From assembly GCA_002401365.1 (NCBI GenBank), contig NVSW01000017.1, forward strand, positions 1 through 15,763: a stretch of 15,763 nucleotides of DNA, given 5' to 3'. Source of the stretch: Piscirickettsiaceae bacterium (lineage in GTDB: Bacteria > Pseudomonadota > Gammaproteobacteria > Methylococcales > Cycloclasticaceae). Position numbers and translations under genes: made by a program. The notes under the pieces are model-generated. The model was given only the letters and a program-made list of their open reading frames with translations, ran no database searches and had not been told where the DNA came from. Shown piece after piece: positions 1 through 7,366 of the stretch (its first letter is position 1; every line of letters begins with the position of its first letter).

Positions 1-239
1 AAATAACAGCAATGTTCATTTTTGAGAATTTTGTGTGTCTGTATCGCTATAAGGCAGTTTATTTTTTTTATAGAGATCTAATTGATTCCTTTACACGAAA
101 GCCCATCTAACTCATAGATGGCGTTAAAAAAGTACTCAGCTTGATTATTTACTCCAATAAGCCCACTCTTACGGGTATTAGCATGTTGCCTGAGAGCAAA
201 ATGTTCCAGTGTAATATCTTATATTTGATATTCAGATCC

Positions 240-275
240 AGATCAATAGGGTCACAGATCAATAGAGATCAATAG
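240..275. repeat. Three direct copies of AGATCAATAG
   Basis: The 10-mer AGATCAATAG occurs at 240-249 (first copy preceded by CC), 256-265 and 266-275; the last two abut. The first and last are followed by GGT. The short unit and irregular spacing do not fit a CRISPR. It is probably part of a degenerate repetitive element together with the adjoining GACTCG inverted repeat. Confidence 0.7.
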
Positions 276-282
276 GGTACAA

Positions 283-308
283 GACTCGATTTAATACAAA
301 ACCGAGTC
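283..308. repeat. GACTCG/CGAGTC inverted repeat
   Basis: Arms GACTCG (283-288) and CGAGTC (303-308) enclose a 14-nt loop. The left arm plus the following seven bases (GACTCGATTTAAT, 283-295) is repeated exactly at 1823-1835, beyond the start of hflX. It may be a weak hairpin in the 3' untranslated region of hflX, but no U-run follows on the minus strand. Confidence 0.5.
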
Positions 309-364
309 CAGTTTAATGGGGGAAATTAATAGCGTCCCTTTTTTTACGCGTACAGTTTAATTGC

Positions 365-1714
365 TTATTTCTTTTTGTTCGCCAGTTCAGTCAGTCTTGC
401 GACAACATCGGGCGTGGCGCGGAAGCGAAAAAATGCCCCTGCAGCATCCGAACGTTCTTCAAGTACGTCGCATGATGCAAATATCTTTCCGCGTAAGCCT
501 TGAGCAGCCCAAGATAAAAAGACTTCAGATTCAACCAGTTGTTGCTGAAAAACGCGCACAATCGCCTGATGCAACTGCGTTATATCATCCTTACGGCGTG
601 CGCTAAGTACGATGCAGTCGGGGTATTTTTCTTGCAGTTCTGCAGCGCGTTTTTTTTGTGCAATGGCATCGCCCAGATAGTCAATTTTGTTGAACACTCG
701 AATACGCGGAACACTATCGGCGCCAATGTCGGCTAGTACTTTATCGGTTACTTCAATCTGCATTTCAAAACCGGGGTCGCCAGCATCAATTACGTGCAAT
801 AACAGCGATGCGCTAAGGGCTTCATCGAGTGTTGATTTGAACGAGGCAACCAGCCCATGCGGTAAATTTTTGATGAAACCAACCGTATCACTCACCAATA
901 CCCGCGGTACACTTTCTGGTTGCAAGGTGCGTACCTTGGTATCTAGTGTGGCAAATAGTTTGTTTGCCACCAGTGCATCTCTGCCCGTTAAGGCGCGCAT
1001 TAAGGTAGATTTTCCTGCGTTGGTATAACCAACCAATGCCACCTGTGCTAGCTTCGATTGCTCCTTACGTTGCGACCGCTGAGTGTTGGAACTAGCCTCC
1101 ATCGCATCAATTTCCTTTTGCAGTTCGGCAATACGGTCGCGAACCTTTTGACTATCCACTTGGGCGCGCGATTGACCTGTTCCACGCCCACCCGTACCGC
1201 TGCGCTGTCTGCCCGATGGGCCGTCACGCTTTGCCGCTTCACGTAGGCGAGGCGCCATATAGCTTAAACGCGCAATTTCAACTTGCACGCGCGAGGCGTG
1301 AGAACTGGCATTACGATGAAAAATCTCAAGAATAACCACTGTTCGATCCATGACCTCGCAGCCCACTTCATTTTCTAAGTTAAGTGCCTGAGAGGGTGAA
1401 ACTTCATGGTCAACTAAAATAAACTCAACGGGCTCGTTAGCTGCCTGTGGGTTAGTTTTTGAGAGGGTATCTATGCGGGTTTTTTGAGACTCTAAAAAAT
1501 GCTTTATTTCCTCGCGTTTACCAACGCCAATATACGCCATAGAATCGAAAGCCGAGCGTTTTTGGGTGAATTGCCCGACCACTTCTAAGCCTAATGTTTT
1601 TGCAAGGTCAGCTAATTCAGCTAGCGACGATTCGAATTCAATATCGCTAACGTTGTCTAATTGCACAGCGACGATTAGGGCTCGCTGAACACGTTTTTTG
1701 TCGGGATTTAACAT
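365..1714 (-). CDS. hflX: GTPase HflX (divergent form)
   Basis: This is a 449-residue ribosome-associated GTPase of the HflX (OBG-HflX) family, whose members bind 50S subunits and split or rescue stalled ribosomes in the cytoplasm. The N-terminal HflX domain includes YIGVGK (61-66). A glycine-rich linker (GGRGTGQ, 175-181) and a short coiled coil (about 187-222) lead into the G domain: P-loop GYTNAGKST (229-237), switch Thr256 in ATLDT, DTVGF (276-280), NKID (342-345) and SAR (371-373). A C-terminal domain follows to 449. E. coli HflX is 426 residues. The usual hfq, hflK and hflC neighbours are absent, so this may be a paralogue or a relocated copy. The linker lacks the GPGE...LE consensus of the E. 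coli type. The start is the first ATG; the Shine-Dalgarno is weak. Confidence 0.96.
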   Translation of the reverse strand: MLNPDKKRVQRALIVAVQLDNVSDIEFESSLAELADLAKTLGLEVVGQFTQKRSAFDSMAYIGVGKREEIKHFLESQKTRIDTLSKTNPQAANEPVEFILVDHEVSPSQALNLENEVGCEVMDRTVVILEIFHRNASSHASRVQVEIARLSYMAPRLREAAKRDGPSGRQRSGTGGRGTGQSRAQVDSQKVRDRIAELQKEIDAMEASSNTQRSQRKEQSKLAQVALVGYTNAGKSTLMRALTGRDALVANKLFATLDTKVRTLQPESVPRVLVSDTVGFIKNLPHGLVASFKSTLDEALSASLLLHVIDAGDPGFEMQIEVTDKVLADIGADSVPRIRVFNKIDYLGDAIAQKKRAAELQEKYPDCIVLSARRKDDITQLHQAIVRVFQQQLVESEVFLSWAAQGLRGKIFASCDVLEERSDAAGAFFRFRATPDVVARLTELANKKK

Positions 1715-2015
1715 AGGGTGGTTTCTTATAAGGTTAGACTTAGTGACTATTTTAGAACAATTAGTATTAGATTCGATATTTTTTCAAAACTTGGTGAATT
1801 CAAGTATAAAAAAATATGGTAGGACTCGATTTAATGTACTAATCGTGATGGATTAATAAGGTGCTTTTCGCTGACACTACTTGAGAAGATTGGCTTCCAT
1901 TTCAAGGTGGCTCGCTTGATAGATGACATCGTATTTGCCAGTTATTGGGTTCCAAAGTTTTGACAATAATAGGATAATGAAGAACGACTTTTGACACTCA
2001 GGTATTGGTAAGCGT
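1715..2015. other. Divergent intergenic region between hflX and the ATPase gene
   Basis: This 301-bp spacer must hold the promoters of hflX (minus) and the cation ATPase (plus). It carries the second GACTCGATTTAAT copy (1823-1835) and a small CAAG...CTTG dyad at about 1903-1918. TTGACA hexamers occur at 1960-1965 and 1991-1996 on the plus strand, but neither has a good -10 at 16-18 bp, so I do not call a promoter. No gene is visible. Confidence 0.5.
1823..1835. repeat. Second copy of GACTCGATTTAAT
   Basis: This is an exact 13-bp match to 283-295 in the same orientation. Similarity extends a little to the left (ATAGGGTA versus ATATGGTA, allowing a 2-bp gap). The two copies bracket hflX as direct repeats. 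Confidence 0.6.
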
Positions 2016-4727
2016 ATGGATAATCTTCAAGCCTTGTTGGATAAACATTGGCATCATTTACCTATTGATGAAGTTGTTGAACTTTTTGATACAGATGTTG
2101 AAAAAGGTCTAGACCTTTTTGAAGTACAGTCTCGAACTAAAGCTTTTGGCGCAAACGAGCTGACATCTTCTAAGGGTGATAGTGCATTGAAGAGGCTTTT
2201 AATTCAGTTTCATCAGCCCCTTATTTATATTCTGCTAGTTTCAGCCTTAGTGATGTTTCTATTGCAAGAATGGGTTGATGCTGGCGTTATTTTGGGGGTT
2301 GTTTTAGTTAATGCCTTGATTGGCTTCTTTCAAGAAGCCAAGGCTATTGAGGCGATTGAATCGCTTTCTAAAATGATGACGCATGAGGCCGTTGTTATTC
2401 GATCAGGAGTAAAAGAGCGCATTGCTGCCTCTGAGCTTGTTCCCGGTGATATTGTGTTATTGGTCTCGGGTGATAAAGTTCCCGCTGATTTGCGCCTTTT
2501 GAAAACACGTGATTTACAGGTTGATGAATCAACGCTGACGGGAGAGTCTTTACCCGTTGAAAAAGACAACAGCTCATTAGCTCAAGATACCATTCTAGCC
2601 GAACGTCTTAATATGGCTTATTCGTCTTCATTAGTTACGTATGGGGCAGCTACAGGTGTTGTTATTGCCATTGGTAATGATACCGAGGTGGGTAAAATAT
2701 CTGAGTTGATTTCAATGACGGATGTTTTGATGACGCCATTAACTCGCAAAATAAGTGAGTTTAGTTTACAGCTGCTTTATATTATTTTGGTGATGGCCGG
2801 TCTTACTTTTGCGGTTGGAATGATGCATGGTGAATCATGGTTGGATATGTTTATGGCTGCTGTTGCACTTGCTGTTGGTGCTATTCCTGAAGGGTTACCT
2901 GCTGCGGTAACCATTACGCTGGCGATAGGGGTTTCAAGAATGGCTAAACATCATGCCATTGTTCGTCGCTTGCCAGCTGTTGAAACACTCGGTAGCACAA
3001 CGATTATTTGTTCTGATAAAACCGGTACGCTGACACAGAACCAAATGACGGTTAGAGAATTGTTAGCTGGCGAACTAATGTTTAGTCTTTCGGGGGGTGG
3101 TTATCAGCCTGAAGGGCAATTTATGCTTAATGGTGAAGACGTAGAAGCGACTGACTATAGTACGTTGATGGAATTACTCAGAGCTGGGCTTGCCTGTAAT
3201 GGTTCTCGGTTGATAAAAAATGAGGAGGGTTGGCAGTTAGAAGGTGACCCTACCGAGGGAGGAATCATTGTTTCTGCTTTAAAATCGGGGCTTTCTGCTG
3301 ACATGATTGCTGAAGAAATGCCTACGGTTGATGTTATTCCCTTTGAGTCACGCTATCAGTATATGGCGAGTCTACATAATAGAGCTGGCAAGCCGCAAAG
3401 GGTTTATTTAAAAGGTTCATTTGAAAGCCTTGCTATGCGCTCCCGTTACAGCTTGAACCAATATGGTGAGCAAGTTGCGTTTGATGAGAAAAAGGTTGAA
3501 CAGCAGTTAGAAAAGATGGCAGAACAGGGCATGAGGTTGCTTGCTTTTGCTTATCTTGATTTGGCAGAAAATAAGACGACTATCAAGCATGAAGATATTC
3601 AGTCAGGGTTTACCTTTCTGGGTTTGCAGGGAATGATTGACCCACCACGAACTGAGGCTGTTGATGCCGTTCACGCTTGTCAAAATGCAGGTATACAAGT
3701 CAAAATGATTACTGGGGACCATGCGGTGACGGCATTAGCAATTGCTTGCCAGATAGGGCTTAAAGGTTGTGAAAAAGAGGATGCTGTCATGACGGGCAAG
3801 CATCTTTCGACATTATCAGATCAAAGTTTGGTTGAATTAGTTGAGAGAACCGTTGTTTTTGCACGCGTTAACCCCGAACAAAAGCTAAGGTTGGTGGAAG
3901 CTCTGCAATTAAAAGGGCATGTTGTTGCTATGACCGGTGATGGCGTTAATGATGCCCCTGCGTTACACCGAGCTGATATTGGTATTGCTATGGGACGAAC
4001 AGGCACAGAAGTATCAAAAGAGGCTGCTGATATGGTGCTAACCAATGATAACTTTTCTGCTATTGAAAATGCTGTAGAGGAGGGACGAGGGGTATTCGAT
4101 AATATTATTAAGTTTATTACTTGGACATTGCCGACCAATATCGGTGAAGGGCTGGTTATTATGGCTGCCGTTTTAGCTGGGGTAACGCTGCCTATTCTGC
4201 CTGTCCAAATTCTTTGGATTAATATGACAACGGCTGTATTACTTGGGATAACGCTCTCTTTTGAACCTAAAGAGAAAGATATTATGCGACGTAGCCCAAG
4301 AAAATCAGGAGCTCCATTGCTTTCTAATGTTTTGTTATTTAGGATAATTCTTGTTGGTTTGCTGCTATTAGTAGGCGCCTTTGGGTTATTTGAGCTGGCA
4401 TTAGCGCGTGGTGCAAGTGTGATGGAAGCACGAACTGTTGCGGTTAATGTTTTCGTTTTCGGGGAGCTTTTTTATCTATTCAATTGCCGTTCACTCACTC
4501 AGCCGATGGTAAAAATAGGATTCTTTAGTAACCCTTGGTTGTTAGTTGGGGTGTCGTGTATGACCTTGTTACAACTATTTTTTACCTATTCACCATTGAT
4601 GAACCAGTTGTTCCAAACAGCACCGATTGGCTTAGGCGACTGGGCACAAATTTTCTTTGTCAGTTTCATTATCTACTTTAGTGTCAAACTTGAAAAATAT
4701 TATGGGTTGATACGGGCCAAAGGTTGA
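2016..4727 (+). CDS. P2-type cation-transporting ATPase
   Basis: This 903-residue inner-membrane pump belongs to the P2 (SERCA/PMA-like) P-type ATPases, which couple ATP hydrolysis through a phospho-aspartate to ion transport. In order: N-terminal cation-ATPase domain (about 12-80), M1-M2, actuator loop with TGES (175-178), M3-M4 with PEGLP (291-295), phosphorylation motif SDKTGT with Asp334, nucleotide domain with KGSFE (466-470), TGDH (566-569), hinge GDGVNDAP (641-648), then M5-M10. Length is normal for the family. Aligned by motif to SERCA, M5 keeps Asn708 and Glu711 and M6 keeps Asn736 and Thr739, but the position of SERCA Asp800 is Ala740. The ion is therefore uncertain; Ca2+, Na+ and H+ are all possible. 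In-frame stop at 1992 leaves ATG 2016 as the first start; Shine-Dalgarno is poor. It appears monocistronic. Confidence 0.95.
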   Translation: MDNLQALLDKHWHHLPIDEVVELFDTDVEKGLDLFEVQSRTKAFGANELTSSKGDSALKRLLIQFHQPLIYILLVSALVMFLLQEWVDAGVILGVVLVNALIGFFQEAKAIEAIESLSKMMTHEAVVIRSGVKERIAASELVPGDIVLLVSGDKVPADLRLLKTRDLQVDESTLTGESLPVEKDNSSLAQDTILAERLNMAYSSSLVTYGAATGVVIAIGNDTEVGKISELISMTDVLMTPLTRKISEFSLQLLYIILVMAGLTFAVGMMHGESWLDMFMAAVALAVGAIPEGLPAAVTITLAIGVSRMAKHHAIVRRLPAVETLGSTTIICSDKTGTLTQNQMTVRELLAGELMFSLSGGGYQPEGQFMLNGEDVEATDYSTLMELLRAGLACNGSRLIKNEEGWQLEGDPTEGGIIVSALKSGLSADMIAEEMPTVDVIPFESRYQYMASLHNRAGKPQRVYLKGSFESLAMRSRYSLNQYGEQVAFDEKKVEQQLEKMAEQGMRLLAFAYLDLAENKTTIKHEDIQSGFTFLGLQGMIDPPRTEAVDAVHACQNAGIQVKMITGDHAVTALAIACQIGLKGCEKEDAVMTGKHLSTLSDQSLVELVERTVVFARVNPEQKLRLVEALQLKGHVVAMTGDGVNDAPALHRADIGIAMGRTGTEVSKEAADMVLTNDNFSAIENAVEEGRGVFDNIIKFITWTLPTNIGEGLVIMAAVLAGVTLPILPVQILWINMTTAVLLGITLSFEPKEKDIMRRSPRKSGAPLLSNVLLFRIILVGLLLLVGAFGLFELALARGASVMEARTVAVNVFVFGELFYLFNCRSLTQPMVKIGFFSNPWLLVGVSCMTLLQLFFTYSPLMNQLFQTAPIGLGDWAQIFFVSFIIYFSVKLEKYYGLIRAKG

Positions 4728-4848
4728 TTGAAATCTTAGGTTTAGTTGAATAATGGTTAGCGTCAAACGAAGCCAGCTATTAACAGCCTATAAAATAATT
4801 AGGGTTACAAACCAAGGTGGCAACCAGCTTGATTTAAATAGAATAAGT

Positions 4849-4874
4849 AAAAATGAGCTGAATCTCTCATTTTT
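4849..4874 (+). terminator. Hairpin with trailing T-run, possible ATPase terminator
   Basis: Arms AAAAATGAG (4849-4857) and CTCATTTTT (4866-4874) pair perfectly over 9 bp with an 8-nt loop, so the 3' arm itself ends in a run of T. The stem is AU-rich and therefore weak. It lies 121 bp after the ATPase stop and directly before the candidate promoter of the MACPF gene, so it could separate the two transcripts. Confidence 0.4.
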
Positions 4875-4902
4875 TGAATTTAAATAAAAAACCAGTTATG
4901 CT
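4874..4902 (+). promoter_or_regulatory. Candidate sigma-70 promoter of the MACPF gene
   Basis: A -35-like TTGAAT (4874-4879) and a -10-like TATGCT (4897-4902) are separated by 17 bp; each matches consensus at 4 of 6 positions. The predicted start near 4909 gives a leader of about 42 nt ending in an AGGA Shine-Dalgarno (4941-4944), 6 nt from the ATG. Confidence 0.4.
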
Positions 4903-4950
4903 TTAGGTTCCATATATCAATGTAGTGTTAAAACTATAAAAGGAATAGAC

Positions 4951-6288
4951 ATGCAATCTAGTACTCAGATCCATGCAGAACAAGTTACCAAAGGGATCAA
5001 TGAATTTCTAGGAAAGGGCTATAAAGGCTATCAGAACTATGCTGATCCCGATAGTTGTACGTTTGCTCTGTTTGATTTGAGCAATGAAAAATTTGTCGAT
5101 ATTCAATCCGCGCCGAAGTGGGAAGGCCGTTTTTCTAGTGGTGAAAACAAAACAGAATTTTTCGATGAGTTTTTTGCAAAAGCTTCAGTCTCAGGTGTAT
5201 ACGAGGGTTTTTCTGGTGAGATCACCTCAACATTCAACACGTCGATATTGACCAACCGCGCACATAGTTTTGCTACAGCAAATATTGCACAAACCTACTA
5301 TCGCCTTACCGTTCTCGATGATGCGCCATTAAAAAAAGAAGTGGCACAAGATCTAATGGAATTGGAGCCTAATGCTTTATTTGATAAATACGGCACGCAT
5401 TATCTTAAATCAATTTATATTGGTGGCCGGATAGGGTTTAGTAGTTTTGCTGATCGTTCAAAAGTCTCAGAAAAATTCAATTTACAAGCAACGGTGGATG
5501 CCTCTTATCTTGAAATCGTTAAAGGTTCTGCATCGGCGGGAACGGTAAACGAAAAAGACATTACGATAGTCAGTAGAAATAAACGGATCATTGTAAAAGG
5601 TGGTGATCCTGCTAAAGCCGCCAATGTTCAAGATGGTACGGGTGAACCAGCGGCAAGCTACAGTGCGTGGGCAGCAAGCGTGCCTGATTTTATGTCGATT
5701 TCAGATATTGCAGACAAAGGCATGGTGCCACTCTATGAGTTGGTTGATGATGTTGATAGACGAGCAGTGTTAACAACTGCTTGGCAAGTTTATATGGAAG
5801 AGCATACCGATGATGTTCTAAAAGAGGGTGAACCCAAGGTTATTACAAAAACAGCAACATTCCGGCTTAAAGGTAGTGATGGACGCTATTTTGGAAAAGC
5901 ACCTTATGTTTGGGGCGAGGACTATTATTATCCAACTATTGGCAGTACTGGGCAGACGCTACAATTAGATAGTGGTAAAGAAGCGCTTGAAACGGGGCAT
6001 AATGTAAAAATTAAAACAGTGGAAACATTTGATGGTTCATGGGCTGATTATGTGTATTTAGGCGCCTTTGCTAATAAACATGAACTGTATTATTGGATAA
6101 CAAAAGGGTATGAAGCAAAGACTAATTGGATAATTGAACGGGCGGTGCCAGCATCTGATCCACGTATTCGCTACGGTGATGCCGTGCAAATTCGCAGTGA
6201 GTCTTATGATCAATACCTTACGCCGACACCAGAAGGATATTTAACAACAATTGATGGGCCCTATACTTGGACGATATTAGCGAAGTAA
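4951..6288 (+). CDS. MACPF (perforin-like) domain protein with trefoil-like C-terminus
   Basis: This 445-residue protein carries the membrane-attack-complex/perforin signature YGTHYLKSIYIGGRIGF (147-163). MACPF proteins oligomerise and can insert beta-hairpins to make large pores, although some bacterial members are not proven pore formers. The MACPF fold probably spans about 15-290. Residues about 298-445 form a separate, aromatic and Gly-rich beta region. It has a repeated ending (NWIIERA near 392-398, YTWTILA near 438-444) and the run GDAVQIRS...YLT...GYLTT (409-433), reminiscent of a beta-trefoil or fascin-like binding module. There is no signal peptide or transmembrane anchor, so export, if any, would be by another route or by lysis. 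Start supported by AGGA 6 nt upstream. It is transcribed alone and is convergent with the hydrolase gene. MACPF assignment is firm; target and role are unknown. Confidence 0.93.
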   Translation: MQSSTQIHAEQVTKGINEFLGKGYKGYQNYADPDSCTFALFDLSNEKFVDIQSAPKWEGRFSSGENKTEFFDEFFAKASVSGVYEGFSGEITSTFNTSILTNRAHSFATANIAQTYYRLTVLDDAPLKKEVAQDLMELEPNALFDKYGTHYLKSIYIGGRIGFSSFADRSKVSEKFNLQATVDASYLEIVKGSASAGTVNEKDITIVSRNKRIIVKGGDPAKAANVQDGTGEPAASYSAWAASVPDFMSISDIADKGMVPLYELVDDVDRRAVLTTAWQVYMEEHTDDVLKEGEPKVITKTATFRLKGSDGRYFGKAPYVWGEDYYYPTIGSTGQTLQLDSGKEALETGHNVKIKTVETFDGSWADYVYLGAFANKHELYYWITKGYEAKTNWIIERAVPASDPRIRYGDAVQIRSESYDQYLTPTPEGYLTTIDGPYTWTILAK

Positions 6289-6302
6289 TTGCTTGTTTGG
6301 GG

Positions 6303-6327
6303 AATCAAGGGGGTATCCAACTTGATT
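6303..6327. terminator. Hairpin between convergent MACPF and hydrolase genes
   Basis: Perfect 7-bp arms AATCAAG (6303-6309) and CTTGATT (6321-6327) enclose an 11-nt loop containing GG...CC. It sits 14 bp after the MACPF stop and 10 bp before the hydrolase stop, where a bidirectional terminator would be expected. Neither side has a long T-run, so efficiency is doubtful. Confidence 0.35.
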
Positions 6328-6336
6328 CATCTAGAT

Positions 6337-7311
6337 TTAAAGCCTAATAATAGACGACCGTCGGTATTCATCCTCTGGGAACACACGACCAGATATTAAG
6401 CATGAGAAAACGTGGTTGAAAACCGCACCAGCCGTACCTTTTTTGGTGCCCGATAGGAAATACGAATGGCCTTTTGGCAGGTCGTATAAATTATTAACAT
6501 CGTCGCAGTCTACTTGGTAGACATTTCGTGGTGTTTTATCAATATTCTCTGGGCCGGTATGGCCTAGTCTGCGAGATGCTATTTTATTCTTTAGGTTAGA
6601 TGCTTTACTTGCCCTTAACGCCAAATCATCTGATGCGTGATAAACAATCACGTTGCGCGAGGCATGGCATATCAGTTCACCAGTTTCTCCTTCGTGGATC
6701 GACTCATTAACTATATCAGCGGCCATCAAAAAGGTATTTCTAAAAATCATGGGTAACCCTTTTGGAAGGTCGTATTTGTTCCAAACTCTGAAGGTTTCTC
6801 TTAGTACTCTATTGCCCATTGAATGAGCCAGAATATTGATTCGTTTCAAACAAGGGTCTTTTTCAGGGTTGTATTTTTCTGAGCTTCGCCAAGCTAAAAA
6901 CTTTTCAAGTACTCGAGCGAAAGAGTAAGCACTTTGATCGGCAGCTTTTTGATCATCCCAATAATCTTTAATAATGCCAAGGTCGTTATCGCATGGCCAA
7001 ATAATGGGGATGACTAATATCTCATTCTTTTTAGCCTTGTCGCAAAGCTTTTGTAACTCATGGGTAGACTTAAATACGTCCTCTGGCAAGTTAGAAAAGC
7101 CATGAATATAAATCAGTATCTGTTTGTATTTAGAGTCTTTTAATCGTTTCAAAAACTCAATACTGCCAATTTCTAGGTTATAGCGATGCTTGTCATGTTC
7201 ACAAAAATAAACAGAATTACTAGCGGCGTTATTATCTAAATCAAAGGTAAATTTTCTACCAATACGGGTGCGAATACTTTGTTTGGGGAAACGGTTGGTA
7301 ATAAAAATCAT
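6337..7311 (-). CDS. DUF900-like serine alpha/beta hydrolase
   Basis: This 324-residue alpha/beta-hydrolase resembles DUF900-type esterases. The strand-turn IYIHGFSN (67-74) fits the oxyanion region. AHSMGN (162-167) is the nucleophile elbow with Ser164 and His in place of the first Gly of GxSxG. Asp199 (MAADI) or Asp228/229 (HASDD) may be the acid, and His282 in KGHSYFL is the likely catalytic histidine. There is no signal peptide, so it is probably cytoplasmic. The substrate is unknown; an ester, lipid or amide is possible. GGAG 7 nt before the ATG supports the start. It lies 55 bp downstream of the membrane-protein gene on the same strand, so they may be cotranscribed, and it is convergent with the MACPF gene. 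Confidence 0.85.
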   Translation of the reverse strand: MIFITNRFPKQSIRTRIGRKFTFDLDNNAASNSVYFCEHDKHRYNLEIGSIEFLKRLKDSKYKQILIYIHGFSNLPEDVFKSTHELQKLCDKAKKNEILVIPIIWPCDNDLGIIKDYWDDQKAADQSAYSFARVLEKFLAWRSSEKYNPEKDPCLKRINILAHSMGNRVLRETFRVWNKYDLPKGLPMIFRNTFLMAADIVNESIHEGETGELICHASRNVIVYHASDDLALRASKASNLKNKIASRRLGHTGPENIDKTPRNVYQVDCDDVNNLYDLPKGHSYFLSGTKKGTAGAVFNHVFSCLISGRVFPEDEYRRSSIIRL

Positions 7312-7366
7312 CTCACTCTCCTTAGTTGATGCTACTGTTTCGAATCAATATGGATTCGTTGTATGT

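Larger units (their letters stand above)
1..364. other. Non-coding region left of hflX with repeat debris
   Basis: I see no convincing gene in this stretch. It is AT-rich and holds several small structures. A short hairpin at about 101-122 has arms GCCcATCTA and TAGATGGC. Three copies of AGATCAATAG lie at 240-275. An inverted repeat GACTCG/CGAGTC lies at 283-308. The right-hand 130 bases resemble, from memory, the intergenic remnants that surround REP-associated (Y1) transposases in gammaproteobacteria, but no transposase is present. On the minus strand this region is where hflX transcription should end; no hairpin here has a strong U-tract. Confidence 0.5.

Noticed and set aside
240..275. 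A CRISPR-like array
   Set aside because: Only three 10-bp copies with spacers of 6 and 0 bp, and no cas gene nearby.
687..1028. A plus-strand open frame of 113 codons opposite hflX
   Set aside because: It lies wholly within the well-conserved hflX G domain on the other strand and is Ser/Thr-rich as antisense shadows are; no ribosome-binding site.
1960..1996. A promoter for the cation ATPase based on two TTGACA hexamers
   Set aside because: No acceptable -10 at 16-18 bp from either; the GATAAT at 1973-1978 is only 7 bp from the first hexamer.
3821..4138. A minus-strand open frame of 105 codons within the ATPase gene
   Set aside because: It is antisense to the conserved GDGVNDAP region and has no independent support.
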